From: an uncultured Hyphomicrobiales bacterium
Lineage (GTDB): Bacteria; Pseudomonadota; Alphaproteobacteria; Rhizobiales; CAJQND01
Direction of reading: 5' to 3'
Length of the DNA: 9,741 nucleotides
NCBI GenBank assembly: GCA_905479595.1
Contig: CAJQND010000075.1
Span: 1-9,741 of the forward strand
Of this stretch, positions 1 to 6,194 are shown in pieces (the first letter of the stretch is position 1; the number at the start of each line of letters is the position of its first letter). The notes beneath the pieces were generated by a model that did not search any database, was not told the DNA's origin, and saw only the letters and a program-made list of their open reading frames with translations. The position numbers and the translations under genes were made by a program.

Positions 1-483
1 AAGGCGGGTCTGCCGGTGAACGATACGTTGAAGGTTATTGCCACTGAAACTATTCCACCAGTTGGACCGGAGTTTGCAGAAGTGGTTGAAGGCCAGCGGG
101 TTGGCATCACCATTGAGCAGGGTATTGACCGTATGTATGAGCGCGTGCCGCTTGCAGAGGTGAGTTTCCTGGCGATTGTGATCTCCATTCAATCTAAATC
201 CGGCGGCAATCTAGCGGAAGCGCTCAGCAACCTCTCAACGGTACTGCGTGATCGCAAGAAAATGAAAGCAAAGATCAGATCTGTATCGCAGGAAGCAAAA
301 TCTTCTGCTGCAATCATTGGTTCATTGCCACCACTAATCATGTTGGCGCTATATTTATTGCGCCCAGATTATATTTCGATCCTTTGGACAGATAGCCTTG
401 GCAAAGTCATGCTGGCAGGTTGTTTGATCTGGATGACGGTTGGCGTGTTGATCATGCGCAAGATGATCAACTTTAAAATCTGA
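1..483 (+). CDS. tadB: Tad pilus inner-membrane platform protein TadB (3' part only)
   Basis: This is the C-terminal 160 residues of a TadB protein. The open frame runs in from the left edge (first codon AAG), so the GTG at 16 is an internal valine, not a start. TadB proteins are usually a little over 300 residues, so roughly half is missing. The visible part is a type II secretion F (T2SSF/GspF-like) domain: a helical stretch with the segment SIQSKSGGNLAEAL near residues 62-75, a basic cytoplasmic stretch, then two membrane segments near 103-120 and 134-153. TadB and TadC together form the inner-membrane platform on which the ATPase TadA drives assembly of Flp pili used in surface attachment. 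The gene ends 16 nt before tadC, which points to one operon. The family call is firm; the TadB rather than TadC assignment rests on sequence feel and on its place just before tadC. Confidence 0.9.
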   Translation, partial: KAGLPVNDTLKVIATETIPPVGPEFAEVVEGQRVGITIEQGIDRMYERVPLAEVSFLAIVISIQSKSGGNLAEALSNLSTVLRDRKKMKAKIRSVSQEAKSSAAIIGSLPPLIMLALYLLRPDYISILWTDSLGKVMLAGCLIWMTVGVLIMRKMINFKI

Positions 484-499
484 CGGGCGGAAAACGAAA

Positions 500-1477
500 A
501 TGGTTGAATTCATAACGCAGTATTTCGGGCCGGCTTCGCTGGCAGTTGGTTTAATTGCAATTGCCACGTTCGCCACAATTGTGACGATTGTCATGCCGTT
601 CTTTGACGGCGATAAGCTGCATGCGAGAATGAAATCGGTCGCCAGTGAAAAAGAGCGCCTAAGGGTTCGTAACCGCGAGCGGTTGCGCGATAATCAGCCG
701 AAAGCAAGACTGCGCGAAGCTCCAAAAGGCTTCATGGTGCAATTCATTGATAAACTCAACCTGCGCAAAATGCTGGAAGCCCGCCAGACCCGCGATAAGT
801 TAAGGATGGCTGGTCTGCGCGGACAACGCCACATTGTCAGCTTCGTCTTTTTCCGAGTGTGCGGGCCGATTATTTTTGGCTTTGGGACCTTCGGATATCT
901 CTATATGTTTCTGCCAGATCAGCATCCAATGATCCGTTTGTTGATCAGTTTGGTTGTTGGATATCTGGGTTATTTCTTTCCTTCGCTTATTGTCCAAAAC
1001 CTTATCAGTCGTCGCCAGGAATCGATCCAGAAAGCATGGTCTGATGCGCTTGATCTTTTGCTGATTTGTGTGGAATCAGGCATGTCGATCGAGGCCGCAA
1101 TTTTGCGGGTAGCAAGTGAGATTGGTGCAAGTTCGGTACCTCTGGCAGAAGAATTGTCGTTGACCAATGCCGAGCTGTCTTATCTTCAAGACCGCCGCAC
1201 GGCGTTTGAAAATCTCGCCAAGCGCACCGGGCTTTTAACCGTTAAGGCGGTCGTGACCTCGCTTGTTCAGGCGGAACGTTATGGTACGCCTCTCGGCAGC
1301 GCGTTGCGGGTGTTGGCCCAAGAAAACCGTGATATGCGGATGGCAGAAGCTGAACGCAAGGCAGCCGCTTTGCCTCCGAAGCTCACCGTACCGATGATCG
1401 TGTTCTTCTTGCCATGTATTTTCGTGGTAATCCTTGGCCCAGCAGCAATCCAGGTCATGGAAATTCGCTCTCAGTAA
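500..1477 (+). CDS. tadC: Tad pilus inner-membrane platform protein TadC
   Basis: A complete 325-residue protein of the usual TadC length. Membrane segments are predicted near residues 11-33, 113-137, 144-166 and 295-316. A basic, charged cytoplasmic stretch (about 38-110) follows the first segment. The T2SSF domain covers about 178-310 and holds the hallmark LDLLLICVESGMSIEAA (184-200) and the later AERYGTPLGSALRVLAQE (258-275). TadC pairs with TadB as the platform of the Flp/Tad pilus machine, alongside the ATPase TadA. The ATG at 500 is chosen because it gives a normal N-terminal membrane segment and lies 16 nt after the tadB stop. The upstream ribosome site is weak (GGCGGA-like), so coupling to tadB is possible. 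This is the last plus-strand tad gene here, since the next gene is convergent. Confidence 0.93.
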   Translation: MVEFITQYFGPASLAVGLIAIATFATIVTIVMPFFDGDKLHARMKSVASEKERLRVRNRERLRDNQPKARLREAPKGFMVQFIDKLNLRKMLEARQTRDKLRMAGLRGQRHIVSFVFFRVCGPIIFGFGTFGYLYMFLPDQHPMIRLLISLVVGYLGYFFPSLIVQNLISRRQESIQKAWSDALDLLLICVESGMSIEAAILRVASEIGASSVPLAEELSLTNAELSYLQDRRTAFENLAKRTGLLTVKAVVTSLVQAERYGTPLGSALRVLAQENRDMRMAEAERKAAALPPKLTVPMIVFFLPCIFVVILGPAAIQVMEIRSQ

Positions 1478-1502
1478 ATTCAAAGAAAACTGATGAAGGC
1501 TT

Positions 1503-1551
1503 AAACGTTCAAGCAGAGAAACCCGGGTTGAGCGTTTAGCTCTTCTGCTTG
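1503..1551. terminator. Possible bidirectional terminator between convergent tadC and tadD
   Basis: Inverted repeats fill the 58-nt gap between the convergent tadC and tadD stops. AAACGTTCAA (1503-1512) pairs with TTGAGCGTTT (1528-1537), a 10-bp stem with one G-U wobble in the plus-strand transcript. A second, competing 8-bp repeat, CAAGCAGA (1510-1517) with TCTGCTTG (1544-1551), reaches into the end of tadD. The loop holds the palindrome AACCCGGGTT (1520-1529). There is no strong run of T after the stems, so intrinsic termination is uncertain. The two stems share bases and cannot form together. Confidence 0.4.
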
Positions 1552-2366
1552 TCCATTTCGGAAAGCTTTTGCCAATTGTTCTGCTGTGACATCATTTTGC
1601 GTAAATAGGACATGTTTGCCTCCACCATATGCGGTGGCAGGTCTTTTTGAGCGATGTCTTTGGCCTCATTATAGCGGCCCTGTAACCCAACCACGAGAGC
1701 GAGGTTTTGGCGTACCCTTGGGTTGGCTTTACCAGCAGGCATTGCATAGGCGCGCCGCAACGTAGCTTCTGCTGCGGTTAAATCGCCGCTTTGGGCTTGT
1801 GACAAGCCAAGATTATTGAGGATTGCGACTTGGTTTGGTGACTTCTGCAGCGCGACATTGTAGGCGCTCTGCGCATCATTGTGGCGCCCAAGCCGGTCGA
1901 AAACCATGCCTTGAGTTGAATTCACCTGCCAGGCAGCATCAGGCGCTGAAGCGGCGCGTTGCAAGACAACACTGGCTTGCTGGTATTTTCCAGACTTCGC
2001 CAATTGCTTTCCATATTCGCCTTTGAGCACTGTGCTGTTGGGATTGGCTTTTGAGGCTTCTTCAAGCACGCTCATTGCGCGCGTGTCGGAGTTAATTGAC
2101 CGCAGGCGTGCAACATATTGCAGTGTGGTTTCCGGGTCGCCTTTATTGGCTTCCCATCTTTTGCCCCAAGCTGTGGTTTCCTGAACGGATGCATTGGCGA
2201 TCCGTGGTGCGGTTGAGCTGTCATTGCCCAACAGGGAAGATGTTGACATCTTTGTGGTCTGGCACCCGCCGAGGACGAACGCCAGAGCTCCGATTGCAAC
2301 AGAGTGGATTACCAAACGCGACACGCCGCGCGCCGCATTTTTCTTGTGGTTTTTATTGAAATCCAT
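1536..2366 (-). CDS. tadD: TPR lipoprotein of the Tad pilus, TadD type
   Basis: A 276-residue predicted lipoprotein. The N-terminus has a basic head, a hydrophobic stretch (about 18-33) and the lipobox LGGC with the lipidated cysteine at 35. A polar linker follows. From about residue 77 come four to five tetratricopeptide repeats, clearest at 151-180 (LGRHNDAQSAYNVALQKSPN at 159-178) and at 181-210 (NNLGLSQAQSGDLTAAEATL at 184-203). TadD proteins are outer-membrane-associated TPR lipoproteins needed for Flp pilus assembly. Longer in-frame starts exist at 2381 and 2405. The ATG at 2366 is preferred because it gives a normal lipoprotein signal and has GGGGA five bases upstream. The gene is on the strand opposite tadBC and so needs its own promoter, in the spacer shared with the aminopeptidase gene. 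The TPR lipoprotein call is firm; the tadD name rests partly on position. Confidence 0.85.
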   Translation of the reverse strand: MDFNKNHKKNAARGVSRLVIHSVAIGALAFVLGGCQTTKMSTSSLLGNDSSTAPRIANASVQETTAWGKRWEANKGDPETTLQYVARLRSINSDTRAMSVLEEASKANPNSTVLKGEYGKQLAKSGKYQQASVVLQRAASAPDAAWQVNSTQGMVFDRLGRHNDAQSAYNVALQKSPNQVAILNNLGLSQAQSGDLTAAEATLRRAYAMPAGKANPRVRQNLALVVGLQGRYNEAKDIAQKDLPPHMVEANMSYLRKMMSQQNNWQKLSEMDKQKS

Positions 2367-2568
2367 GACTATCCCCAGCATTCTAATTGCGCGAAACGTG
2401 GGCATAAGGGCACACGTTCACAATTGCGCTATCATCGCAGCCAAGGGTCAATAAACATTTAACCAATTTATTCGGATTGTGTTGAAATCGAACATTTTAT
2501 GAAGATTGCGGCTGTGTGCTCTGCAACGTAAACTCACCGCTTAACTACCCGAAAATCAAGGAATTCCG
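2367..2568. promoter_or_regulatory. Divergent promoter region between tadD and the aminopeptidase gene
   Basis: These 202 nt separate two divergent genes, so they should hold promoters for both. The stretch 2450-2506 is clearly richer in A and T than the flanking genes. I see no convincing pair of -35 and -10 boxes in either direction. TTGTGT at 2477 with TATGAA at 2498 has only a 15-nt spacer. TTAACCA at 2459-2465 resembles half of a CtrA site, but the second half at the expected spacing is absent. AAGGA at 2558-2562, six bases before the ATG at 2569, is a good ribosome site for the aminopeptidase gene. The promoter role follows from gene orientation only. Confidence 0.4.
2372..2376 (-). promoter_or_regulatory. 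Ribosome binding site that favours the 2366 start of tadD
   Basis: GGGGA on the minus strand lies five bases before the ATG at 2366. The longer in-frame alternatives would also put extra residues in front of the lipoprotein signal. This supports the shorter start. Confidence 0.5.
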
Positions 2569-3951
2569 ATGCAAAATGTCCTGCTAACTTCACGCAAGCG
2601 CTCTGCCGTACCCATTCACCTTGTGGGTGAAAAAGACCTGCCGAAGTTATTAAAGACTATGCCGGTGGACGCTAAACGCTGGGTGACGACACAAAAGTTC
2701 AAAGCGAAGGCCGGAACACATGTCATGGTTCCGGATCAGTCAGGTGGGATCAGCCAGGTGTTGTTTGGTCTTGGTGCGGCAGAAAATGGGGCAGAGCCCT
2801 TTGGCCCCGCCAAACTCGTTTATGCGTTACCTGAAGGTGATTACGCTGTTGCCAATCCTCCGGTACGGGCAGATTTACTGGCACTTGGCTGGCTTTTGGA
2901 AAGTTACCGCTTCACCCGCTACAAAAAGCCTGCCCGCAAGCCTGCTCACCTGGTATGCCCTGCAGGTGTTGACCGAAAAGCGGTGCTGCGGGCAGCGTCA
3001 GCAGCCGAGCTCACCCGTGATCTTGTCAACACACCGGCGAACGATATGGGGCCGGACGCTCTGGAAGCAGCATGCCGAAAACTCGCCCGTGCCCACAAAG
3101 CCACGATAAAGTTGACGAAGGGCCATGCTCTGCTCAAACAAAATTTTCCGATGATCCATGCAGTTGGCCGGGCATCTGATCAGGCCCCGCGCCTGGTGGA
3201 TATGCACTGGGGCCGCAAGAACGACCCAAAAGTCACATTGGTTGGCAAGGGGGTATGTTTTGATACAGGTGGATTAAATTTGAAACCGGGCAACTCCATG
3301 GCTTTGATGAAGAAAGACATGGGTGGTGCGGCGAATGTCTTGGGCCTGGCACAAATGATCATGGAAGCCGGGTTGAAAGTGCGATTGCGGGTGCTCATCC
3401 CGGCGGTGGAAAATTCCGTTTCCGCCGGCGCGTTCCGGCCCAGCGACATTTTACCGAGCCGGAAAGGCATAAGCGTGGAAATTGGTAATACTGATGCTGA
3501 AGGCAGGCTCGTACTTGCTGACGCCCTGGCGCTGGGTGATGAAGAAAAGCCTGAACTGATGATTGATATGGCAACGCTGACCGGTGCTGCCCGAGTGGCC
3601 CTTGGGCCGGACTTGCCGCCGTTTTATACAGATGACGACGAACTTGCCGCCGATATTTCTACAGCTGGAATGAGTGAAAATGATCCAATCTGGCGTATGC
3701 CGTTCTGGCAACCTTACGATAAATGGCTATCCAGCAAAGTGGCAGATGTGAACCATATCAGCTCTGGCGGCTTTGCTGGTTCCGTTACGGCAGCTTTGTT
3801 CCTCAAACGCTTTGTTGAAAACGCAAAGTCCTATGCACATTTTGATATTTTTGCCTGGGCGCCTGCTGCAGCACCTGGTCGGCCTCATGGTGGAGAGGCC
3901 CAGGCCACCCGCGCGCTCTTTCATGTGCTGGAGAGGCGCTATGGTGGCTGA
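2569..3951 (+). CDS. Leucyl aminopeptidase family protein (M17 metallopeptidase)
   Basis: A 460-residue M17 aminopeptidase, which removes N-terminal amino acids from peptides in the cytosol using two metal ions. The N-terminal part (about 1-130) is the variable domain; the catalytic domain follows. The active-site set is complete by comparison with E. coli PepA: K227 and D232 in VGKGVCFDTGG (225-235), catalytic K239, D250 in KKDMGG, and D309, E311 and R313 in NTDAEGRL (307-314). Spacing between these residues matches the family. There is no signal peptide, so it is probably cytosolic. The length is somewhat below PepA (about 500), as in shorter alphaproteobacterial members. The start has a good AAGGA site. 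The next gene is a MarR-type regulator after an 87-nt gap, then a C40 peptidase on the same strand, suggesting a shared role in peptide breakdown. I leave the symbol empty because pepA and pepB subtypes cannot be told apart by eye. Confidence 0.95.
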   Translation: MQNVLLTSRKRSAVPIHLVGEKDLPKLLKTMPVDAKRWVTTQKFKAKAGTHVMVPDQSGGISQVLFGLGAAENGAEPFGPAKLVYALPEGDYAVANPPVRADLLALGWLLESYRFTRYKKPARKPAHLVCPAGVDRKAVLRAASAAELTRDLVNTPANDMGPDALEAACRKLARAHKATIKLTKGHALLKQNFPMIHAVGRASDQAPRLVDMHWGRKNDPKVTLVGKGVCFDTGGLNLKPGNSMALMKKDMGGAANVLGLAQMIMEAGLKVRLRVLIPAVENSVSAGAFRPSDILPSRKGISVEIGNTDAEGRLVLADALALGDEEKPELMIDMATLTGAARVALGPDLPPFYTDDDELAADISTAGMSENDPIWRMPFWQPYDKWLSSKVADVNHISSGGFAGSVTAALFLKRFVENAKSYAHFDIFAWAPAAAPGRPHGGEAQATRALFHVLERRYGG

Positions 3952-4038
3952 TAACCATATTTGCCTGGCGGACTTGCACTAGAGCCGTGTTTAACTAGAC
4001 TGGTACGGGTCCGAAACGATGTATGTGGAGTGGGAACC
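3952..4038 (+). promoter_or_regulatory. Leader before the MarR gene with a paired ACTAGA repeat
   Basis: This 87-nt gap could hold a promoter or an operator for the regulator gene. The hexamer ACTAGA occurs twice in direct orientation, at 3978-3983 and 3994-3999, with start points 16 bp apart. CTAG is generally an uncommon tetramer in bacterial DNA, which makes the pair noticeable. TTGCAC (3974) and TAGACT (3996) have a 16-nt spacer but match sigma-70 consensus poorly. MarR proteins often bind near their own start, but they usually prefer inverted repeats, so an operator role is only a guess. Confidence 0.25.
4027..4030 (+). promoter_or_regulatory. Ribosome binding site favouring a GTG start for the MarR gene
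   Basis: GGAG lies eight bases before GTG at 4039. Residues encoded further upstream in the same frame do not resemble the family, so the GTG (or the ATG at 4051) is the likely start. Confidence 0.45.
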
Positions 4039-4380
4039 GTGGCGCTGGCAATGGCTGAAGCCCTCAAGCTGTGGCACGATGTTAATCTGGACCTGGTGCG
4101 TGGGGATGCGCCAGACCTTTCGGCACGTCAGGTCACTATTTTGTTGACGGTGTATCTCGAACCACCACCCCATACTGTGCGCGCGCTGGCGGCAAAGCTT
4201 GTTGTTTCAAAGCCCGTAATCACCAGAGCGCTTGATGCCATGGGCCAGATGAACCTGGTTACCCGAAGGCGCGATCCACAGGATCGCCGCAATGTATTGG
4301 TACAGCGTACAGTCGAAGGCGCATTATATCTTGAACAGCTCGCCGATATGATTTCGCGGCGGGCGCAAGCGGGAACATGA
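4039..4380 (+). CDS. MarR-type winged-helix transcriptional regulator
   Basis: A short (113-residue) predicted DNA-binding protein. The core is a winged helix: LSARQVTILLTVYL (27-40), helix VRALAAKLVV (47-56), a probable recognition helix SKPVITRALDAM (57-68), and a basic wing VTRRRDPQDRRNVLVQRT (74-91) that ends in a C-terminal helix. The DPxDRRxxLV wing is typical of MarR proteins, which usually repress nearby genes and release DNA on binding a small ligand. It is shorter than the usual 140-160 residues because the flanking dimer helices are reduced. The GTG at 4039 is chosen for its GGAG site; ATG at 4051 is possible. The stop overlaps the start of the C40 peptidase gene (ATGA), so the two are probably translated together. 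Its targets and ligand are unknown; the adjacent peptidases and the convergent yej operon are natural candidates. Confidence 0.8.
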   Translation: MALAMAEALKLWHDVNLDLVRGDAPDLSARQVTILLTVYLEPPPHTVRALAAKLVVSKPVITRALDAMGQMNLVTRRRDPQDRRNVLVQRTVEGALYLEQLADMISRRAQAGT

Positions 4381-5246
4381 TGGATAACATGCAGATGGAA
4401 CCCAGTTACGACCCACGTGTCCATGCTTATCGTAGTGACCTCGCCGATAAGGGGTTGAAAGACCTGATCAAGGCAGAACGGTATGCAGAAGGCGCAGTTC
4501 GTCAGGTATGTGCCGGAGTTGCTGATATCCGCAATGCGGCCGATGCCAATGCCGGACGCACCAGCCAAGCATTGCGCGGCGAGAATGTCCGGGTATTCGA
4601 TGAAGCAAATGGATGGGCTTGGGGTCAACTGGAAACCGATGGCTATGTCGGGTATTTCCCGGCTGCTTGCTTATCTGATGAGCTTATAACGCCAACCCAT
4701 GAGGTGGCCGCGCTCTCAACGTTCATATATCCCGAACCCAACATCAAAACACCAAGTGTGGAACCGGTTTCTTTTGGTTCGAAGTTAGCGGTGAATGGGG
4801 AAGAGGGCGACTTCTTGCAGATCGCCGGTGGCGGTTATGTGTATGCATCACATCTGCGCCCCATCACACGGCGCGGCGGAAATGTGCTTTCCGAAATCGA
4901 AAAATTCACCGGAATTCCCTATTTGTGGGGTGGGCGTTCCGCCTTTGGGCTTGATTGTTCGGCGCTGGTGCAACTGGCATGTATCGCAGCGGGTATCCCG
5001 GCACCGCGCGATAGTGACATGCAAGAGGCATATCTCGGCGACCCGCTCGATCATATGGACCCTTCTCGTCTGCAGGCTGGTGATCTTATTTACTGGAAGG
5101 GCCACACGGGCATGATGCTGGATGCATCAAGCCTGATCCACGTAAACGGCTATCATATGATGACCGTTATTGAGCCCCTTGATGAGGCGATCTCGCGGAT
5201 TGCCTATCTTTACGCCAAGCCAACAAGCTTCCGCAGGTTGCTCTAG
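4377..5246 (+). CDS. NlpC/P60 (C40) cysteine peptidase with SH3-like domains
   Basis: A 289-residue protein with two SH3-like domains (about 42-100 and 107-163) followed by an NlpC/P60 domain (about 168-285). The catalytic cysteine is C194 in GLDCSALVQ, the histidine H243 in KGHTGMM and the third polar residue H255 in LIHVN. The 49- and 12-residue spacings fit the C40 family. Relatives with this layout, such as B. subtilis YkfC and cyanobacterial homologues, cut between D-glutamate and the diamino acid in peptidoglycan stem peptides with a free N-terminal L-alanine. There is no signal peptide or membrane segment, so it probably works in the cytosol on recycled peptides rather than on the wall. 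The start overlaps the MarR stop by four bases; ATG at 4380 or 4389 is possible. Substrate is inferred from the family. Confidence 0.9.
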   Translation: MMDNMQMEPSYDPRVHAYRSDLADKGLKDLIKAERYAEGAVRQVCAGVADIRNAADANAGRTSQALRGENVRVFDEANGWAWGQLETDGYVGYFPAACLSDELITPTHEVAALSTFIYPEPNIKTPSVEPVSFGSKLAVNGEEGDFLQIAGGGYVYASHLRPITRRGGNVLSEIEKFTGIPYLWGGRSAFGLDCSALVQLACIAAGIPAPRDSDMQEAYLGDPLDHMDPSRLQAGDLIYWKGHTGMMLDASSLIHVNGYHMMTVIEPLDEAISRIAYLYAKPTSFRRLL

Positions 5247-5260
5247 GGGCCTGACCCTAG
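5243..5260. terminator. Hairpin containing both convergent stop codons
   Basis: CTAGGG (5243-5248) and CCCTAG (5255-5260) form a perfect 6-bp stem around the loop GCCTGA. The plus-strand TAG of the C40 gene (5244-5246) lies in the left arm and the minus-strand TAG of ghrA (5259-5257) in the right arm. It is the only structure in the 10-nt gap between the two genes. It could end transcription from both sides, but no T-run follows on either strand. Confidence 0.4.
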
Positions 5261-6192
5261 TAACGCGTATTTGGATCAACCACGTTTTGTAACGGCTTTC
5301 CCTGCTCGAAACGGGTGATTTGTTTTGCCACATAAGTGCTGATCGATACCGGGTCCGAAACCGCGGCTACATGCGGGGTAATGAAAACGTTGGGATTGGC
5401 CCATAACGGGCTTTCTGCTGGCAATGGTTCGGTTTCGAAAACATCCAGAGACGCGCCAGCCAGGCTTCCATCATTCAGACAACCAATGATATCTGCCTCA
5501 ACCTGGGAGCCACCCCGGCCCGCATTGATAATTATTGGCCCGGAAATGGCACCATTACGCGCTAATGAACCAATGAGTTTTGCGTCTATCAATCCCTGCG
5601 TTTGCGGGGTAAGGGGCAGCAGATTTATCAAAATATCCGTTCGATTAAGGAATTCCTGTTTTTCACTTTCTCCTGCAAAACTCTCAATCCCGGCGATATC
5701 TTTGCGTGAATTGCTCCACCCAGCCACCTGAAATCCGAGATCACGCAAGCGCAAGGCACTATCGGCCCCAATCACCCCAAGTCCCATCACCCCGACACAA
5801 ACTTCATCGGCACCTGGTTGCTCGCGTTCCAGCCATTCAGCTTTTGAGTTCTGCACGTCATAGGCACGGAACTGGCGGTGATGCAGCAATACGTTCATCA
5901 CCACCCATTCGGTCATCCGCATGGTCAGGTTTTCATCTACGACCCTAACAATCGGTACGTCCGGCAAGTTTGGATCGGCGAAAACATGATCGACGCCTGC
6001 ACCCATTGAGAAGATGACTTTTAGATTTGGAAACCTTGCAAGTTCGCCAGGTGGTGGAAGCCACACAAATGCGTAATCCACGTCTTCAACCGCATTGTCT
6101 TGCTCGTGTATTGCAAGTCCCGGCGCGGCTTTTTGAATATGGTTGCGCCAACTATCCAACCGTCCTTCTGGAATAATCAAATGTAGTGACAT
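5257..6192 (-). CDS. ghrA: Glyoxylate/hydroxypyruvate reductase A-type D-2-hydroxyacid dehydrogenase
   Basis: A 311-residue cytosolic NAD(P)-dependent D-2-hydroxyacid dehydrogenase of the GhrA group, which reduces glyoxylate to glycolate and hydroxypyruvate to D-glycerate. The substrate loop reads FSMGAGVDHV (61-70). The Rossmann fold has GLGVIG at 137-142. The catalytic set is present: R226 in INAGRGG, E255 in DVFETEPLP, and H274 in ITPHVAA. Length is normal. The arginine in WSNSRK (159-164), after the second beta strand, fits NADPH preference, but that is inference. The gene starts only two bases after the yejF stop and has no clear ribosome site, so translation probably depends on yejF. 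It is the last gene of the operon and ends in the hairpin with the C40 stop. Its link to peptide import is unclear. True substrate within the family is not certain. Confidence 0.9.
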   Translation of the reverse strand: MSLHLIIPEGRLDSWRNHIQKAAPGLAIHEQDNAVEDVDYAFVWLPPPGELARFPNLKVIFSMGAGVDHVFADPNLPDVPIVRVVDENLTMRMTEWVVMNVLLHHRQFRAYDVQNSKAEWLEREQPGADEVCVGVMGLGVIGADSALRLRDLGFQVAGWSNSRKDIAGIESFAGESEKQEFLNRTDILINLLPLTPQTQGLIDAKLIGSLARNGAISGPIIINAGRGGSQVEADIIGCLNDGSLAGASLDVFETEPLPAESPLWANPNVFITPHVAAVSDPVSISTYVAKQITRFEQGKPLQNVVDPNTRY

Positions 6193-6194
6193 TG

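Noticed and set aside
2367..2405. Longer TadD starts at 2381 and 2405
   Set aside because: They add residues in front of a normal lipoprotein signal, and the ATG at 2366 has its own GGGGA site.
2459..2465. TTAACCA as a CtrA binding site
   Set aside because: Only one half-site is present. The second TTAA at the expected 7-nt spacing is missing, so it is mentioned only as a weak hint.
2477..2503. TTGTGT and TATGAA as a sigma-70 promoter for the aminopeptidase gene
   Set aside because: The spacer is 15 nt and both boxes match consensus weakly.
3961..4038. N-terminal extension of the MarR protein from TTG at 3961
   Set aside because: The extra residues do not resemble the family and have no good ribosome site. 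GTG at 4039 has GGAG at proper spacing.
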